Below, piece by piece: positions 6,082 through 8,547 of a stretch of DNA of 8,547 nucleotides (positions within the stretch are counted from its first letter, which is position 1; each line of letters starts with the position of its first letter). Made by a program: the position numbers and the translations under genes. The notes under the pieces are model-generated. The model had not been told where the DNA came from, made no database searches, and saw nothing but the letters and a program-made list of their open reading frames with translations. The DNA comes from M3007 sp040383605 (GTDB lineage: Bacteria > Bacteroidota > Bacteroidia > Chitinophagales > Saprospiraceae), in the NCBI GenBank assembly GCA_040383605.1, contig JBEIDF010000162.1, positions 1 to 8,547 on the forward strand, given 5' to 3'.

Positions 6082-7947
6082 ATGTTTTCAGAATACGACG
6101 TCATCGTAGTCGGCGCCGGCCATGCCGGTTGTGAAGCCGCCGTGGCAGCCGCCAATATGGGCTGCAAGGTGCTGCTGGCCACCATGAACATGCAGACCAT
6201 CGGACAAATGAGCTGCAACCCCGCCATGGGCGGCGTGGCCAAGGGCCAGATCGTGCGCGAAATAGACGCCCTGTGCGGCTATTCGGGCATCGTGACCGAC
6301 CACACCATGGTGCAGTTTCGCCTGCTCAACCGCAGCAAAGGCCCGGCCATGTGGAGTCCGCGCGCGCAGAGCGACCGCATGCGCTTCGCCGCCAAATGGC
6401 GCTCCATGCTGGAGGCACACCCGAATATTGATTTCTGGCAGGAAATGGTGAGCGGACTGCTGGTGAAAGACGGCCGCGTGCAAGGCGTGCGCACGGGCAT
6501 GGGACTGGAAATACCCGGCAAAGCGGTGGTGCTCACCAACGGCACCTTCCTGAACGGGATCATCCACATCGGGGAAAAACAATTCGGCGGCGGCCGGGCC
6601 GGAGAAAGCGCCGCAAAAGGGATCACGGAACAATTGGTGGAACTGGGCTTCGAGGCCGGCCGGATGAAAACCGGCACGCCCCCGCGGATTGACGGCCGCT
6701 CGATTGATTATTCCCGGATGGAAGTGCAGCCCGGCGACGAGCCGCCCGGCAAGTTTTCCTACACCGATACGCCGGCGCTGACCGACCAGCTGCCCTGCCA
6801 TATTTCGCATACCAACAGTAAAGTACACGACATCCTGCGCACGGGCTTTGATCAGTCGCCCATGTTCAACGGCCGTATCCAAGGCCTCGGACCGCGTTAC
6901 TGCCCGAGTATCGAAGACAAGATCGAGCGCTTCAGCGAGAAGGATTCGCACCAGCTCTTTATCGAACCGGAAGGGCGCGATACCTGCGAGATTTATATCA
7001 ATGGTTTTTCGAGCTCGCTGCCGGAAGACGTGCAATACAAGGCGCTGCGCTTCGTGCCCGGACTGGAAAACGTCAAGATGTTCCGGCCCGGTTATGCCAT
7101 TGAGTACGACTACTTCCCGCCCACCCAGCTCAAACTGAGCCTGGAAACGCATCTGGTGAAAAATCTCTTTTTCGCCGGACAAATCAACGGCACCACCGGC
7201 TACGAAGAAGCCGGCTGTCAGGGCCTCATGGCGGGCCTCAATGCGGCTCTGGCCGTACTGGAGCGCGATCCGCTCGTGCTCAAGCGCTCCGAAGCCTACA
7301 TCGGCGTGCTGATAGACGACCTGGTGAATAAGGGTACGCAGGAGCCTTACCGCATGTTTACGAGCCGGGCGGAGTACCGCATCCTGCTCCGGCAGGACAA
7401 TGCCGACCTGCGCCTGACGCCCATCGCACACCAGCTGGGCATGCGCGGCGCCGACGAGCGCATGGACCGCGTGCGCGCTAAAAACCAGGCCGCTTCCGAA
7501 ATAGACGCCTTCTTCCGCAACGCGTCCGTGACGCCCGACGAGATCAATCCCTACCTGGTATCGGTGGAGTCGGCGCCCAGCGTGCAAAAGGTAAAACTGT
7601 ACAATATCCTCCTGCGCCCGCAGGTGGACATCCGCGGTTTGGCCGCGTCCCTGCCCGAACTGGATCGCTTCCTCGTCCCCTACGACCATGAGTTCGTGGA
7701 ACTGGCCGAGATCAACATGAAATACGAGGGCTATATCCGCAAAGAAGAGGATATGGTGGCGAAAATGAGCCGTTTGGAGGACGTGCGCCTGCAGGAAAAT
7801 TTCGATTACCACGCCATCAGCGCCCTGAGCGCCGAGGCCCGCGACAAACTATCCCGCCACAGACCCCAGACCCTCGGGCAGGCCGGCCGAATTTCCGGGG
7901 TGAGCCCGGCGGATGTGAGCGTGTTGTTGATCCATTTGGGGCGGTAG
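6082..7947 (+). CDS. mnmG: tRNA uridine-5-carboxymethylaminomethyl(34) synthesis enzyme MnmG (GidA)
   Basis: A cytoplasmic FAD enzyme that works with the GTPase MnmE to install the (carboxymethyl)aminomethyl group at C5 of wobble uridine 34 in certain tRNAs, using methylenetetrahydrofolate, NADH and glycine or ammonium. The 621-aa length matches the long-form MnmG family (E. coli 629 aa). The N-terminal Rossmann motif GAGHAGCEAA is at 11-20. Both redox cysteines are present: Cys45 in 'SCNPAMGG' and Cys274 in 'GPRYCPSIEDKI', which is also the first GidA signature. The second signature, beginning 'AGQINGTTGYEEAG', starts at 365. The C-terminal helical domain ends in 'GRISGVSPADVSVLLIHLGR', the region that contacts MnmE and tRNA. 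An in-frame TAA at 6076-6078, two codons upstream, fixes ATG 6082 as the earliest start. The leader is A-rich without a Shine-Dalgarno sequence. The gene looks intact, and its mnmE partner is not in the window. Confidence 0.98.
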   Translation: MFSEYDVIVVGAGHAGCEAAVAAANMGCKVLLATMNMQTIGQMSCNPAMGGVAKGQIVREIDALCGYSGIVTDHTMVQFRLLNRSKGPAMWSPRAQSDRMRFAAKWRSMLEAHPNIDFWQEMVSGLLVKDGRVQGVRTGMGLEIPGKAVVLTNGTFLNGIIHIGEKQFGGGRAGESAAKGITEQLVELGFEAGRMKTGTPPRIDGRSIDYSRMEVQPGDEPPGKFSYTDTPALTDQLPCHISHTNSKVHDILRTGFDQSPMFNGRIQGLGPRYCPSIEDKIERFSEKDSHQLFIEPEGRDTCEIYINGFSSSLPEDVQYKALRFVPGLENVKMFRPGYAIEYDYFPPTQLKLSLETHLVKNLFFAGQINGTTGYEEAGCQGLMAGLNAALAVLERDPLVLKRSEAYIGVLIDDLVNKGTQEPYRMFTSRAEYRILLRQDNADLRLTPIAHQLGMRGADERMDRVRAKNQAASEIDAFFRNASVTPDEINPYLVSVESAPSVQKVKLYNILLRPQVDIRGLAASLPELDRFLVPYDHEFVELAEINMKYEGYIRKEEDMVAKMSRLEDVRLQENFDYHAISALSAEARDKLSRHRPQTLGQAGRISGVSPADVSVLLIHLGR

Positions 7948-7996
7948 GGGAACCAGGCGGCTGCGGCCCACGTGCCGAATTTCCGGAAGGGAGGGC

Positions 7997-8049
7997 ATTT
8001 TCATCCTTGCAATTTTAAAATCTGATTTTAAAATTACAAGGATGAAAAT
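7997..8049 (-). terminator. Near-perfect 25-bp inverted repeat between convergent mnmG and parC
   Basis: Arms 7997-8021 and 8025-8049 surround a 3-nt loop. All 25 positions pair except 8010 with 8036. In + strand RNA that pair is C-A, a mismatch; in - strand RNA it is G-U, a wobble pair. The stem is therefore unbroken only in the parC-sense transcript. The repeat lies 15 nt beyond the parC stop and 49 nt beyond the mnmG stop, so it could end or protect both transcripts. The stem is mostly AT with a TCATCCTTG block near its base. No flanking U-tract is clear on either strand, so the terminator role is inferred from the convergent location. Confidence 0.6.
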
Positions 8050-8064
8050 ACATCGGCGCCCAGG

Positions 8065-8547
8065 CTACTCAAACTCAATCACATCCCCCGCTTTAAACTT
8101 ATCCGGCGCCGGCTCCTCTTTCGGCGCTGCATTTTCCCCGGTCGCTTTTTTCTCGTGCCTGGGTTCTGCGATCAGCGGTTCCGGTTCGCCGAACAGATTG
8201 CCCTGGAGCAGGTCGGCTGCTTCCGGCTCTTCCTTCCCGGCTGTTGCCTGCGTTGCCTCCACTTCTTTGATGCCCGTGAGTATCTGATCGCTCAGGCGGT
8301 TTCCTACGGCCTTCCAGCCTTTGACGTCCATAAAGTCGCCAAGACTGATCTCGCCGCTCAGCGCCTTGCCTTTCACCTTGAGGGTGTACTTGATGCGCGG
8401 ATTGGGTTTTACGGAAGCGAACAGGAGTTTGGACTTGCTGTGGTCGGTCAGGTAAGAAAATTTTTCTTTCATTTTTGTCGTTTCCACGCGGAAGCGTTTC
8501 ACCATGGTCCAGCCCTTGTGGCCGTCGAAGTGCACGGCGTTTAGGAC
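8065..8547 (-). CDS. parC: DNA topoisomerase IV subunit A (ParC/GyrA-like), C-terminal part, cut by window edge
   Basis: The frame is open to the right edge, and the first visible residues (VLNAVHFDGHKG) are internal, so about 160 C-terminal residues are present and the start lies outside. The subunit carries the DNA-breaking tyrosine domain, not visible here, and unlinks chromosomes together with ParE. The visible part matches the C-terminal region of Bacteroidota topoisomerase IV A subunits: 'MVKRFRVETT', 'KFSYLTDHSKSKLLFAS' and the block 'DFMDVKGWKAVGNRL'. After that comes a low-complexity Glu/Pro/Ala/Lys linker of roughly 55 residues, probably disordered, which contains QGNLF (8191-8205). 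The protein then ends in a short order-prone peptide, 'FKAGDVIEFE'. The gene is convergent with mnmG, with a strong hairpin just past its stop. A gyrase A assignment cannot be excluded from the tail alone, but the DVKGWKA block favours ParC. Confidence 0.85.
   Translation of the reverse strand, partial: VLNAVHFDGHKGWTMVKRFRVETTKMKEKFSYLTDHSKSKLLFASVKPNPRIKYTLKVKGKALSGEISLGDFMDVKGWKAVGNRLSDQILTGIKEVEATQATAGKEEPEAADLLQGNLFGEPEPLIAEPRHEKKATGENAAPKEEPAPDKFKAGDVIEFE

Noticed and set aside
6088..7812. 574-codon open frame on the - strand opposite mnmG
   Set aside because: It mirrors a highly conserved gene; its His/Ala/Val-rich translation is what complementing such codons yields.
7977..7990. TTCCGGAA palindrome between mnmG and the hairpin
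   Set aside because: An 8-bp palindrome in GC-rich intergenic DNA is expected by chance, and it has no promoter or gene start beside it.
8042..8287. Small + strand open frame beginning inside the hairpin and running opposite parC
   Set aside because: Its start lies in the stem of the inverted repeat, and the rest is the antisense of the parC tail; the low-complexity Ser/Pro/Gly product supports a shadow frame.
1..8547. CRISPR array, insertion sequence, integrase, toxin-antitoxin or phage-defence gene
   Set aside because: No spaced direct repeats, transposase-like frames or terminal inverted repeats were seen; the genes are an iron module plus two housekeeping genes.

Overview
The window looks like chromosomal DNA of a GC-rich member of the Bacteroidota. 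The grounds are two promoter -7 elements of the Bacteroidota type (TAnnTTTG at 57-64 and 6014-6021), A-rich translation leaders without Shine-Dalgarno sequences, and protein families typical of the phylum. A member of the Saprospiria or a GC-rich cytophagal lineage would fit, but the sequence does not settle the class.

Layout. Positions 1-94 hold a promoter and a probable operator. Positions 95-5899 are a tightly packed four-gene + strand operon: a DUF4856-like lipoprotein, an imelysin-family (M75) lipoprotein, an HTTM membrane protein related to vitamin K-dependent gamma-carboxylase, and a FecA-like TonB-dependent receptor. The gene junctions are a 6-nt gap, a 14-nt overlap (if the GTG start is right) and an ATGA overlap. 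A long AT-rich hairpin (5910-5965) follows the operon. A second + strand unit has its own promoter and encodes MnmG/GidA (6082-7947), a tRNA wobble-uridine modification enzyme. The last gene is on the - strand and runs off the right edge: the C-terminal end of a type IIA topoisomerase A subunit, most like ParC (8065-8547). Between the convergent mnmG and parC genes lies a second, longer hairpin (7997-8049).

How the genes work together. The four-gene operon is best read as an iron-acquisition module. The outer-membrane receptor resembles FecA-type ferric-chelate importers. Imelysin-family proteins are implicated in periplasmic iron handling. A perfect 7-1-7 palindrome (68-82), in the format of a metalloregulator box, sits over the predicted transcription start. 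The role of the HTTM protein is the open question. It keeps the Lys and His positions expected of the gamma-carboxylase superfamily and is translationally linked to the imelysin gene before it and the receptor gene after it. This invites the untested idea that it modifies or partners the lipoproteins. mnmG and parC are housekeeping genes and probably independent of the module.

No mobile element, CRISPR array, tRNA or rRNA was found. The two hairpins, the operator and the HTTM-imelysin-receptor grouping are the items most worth following up.
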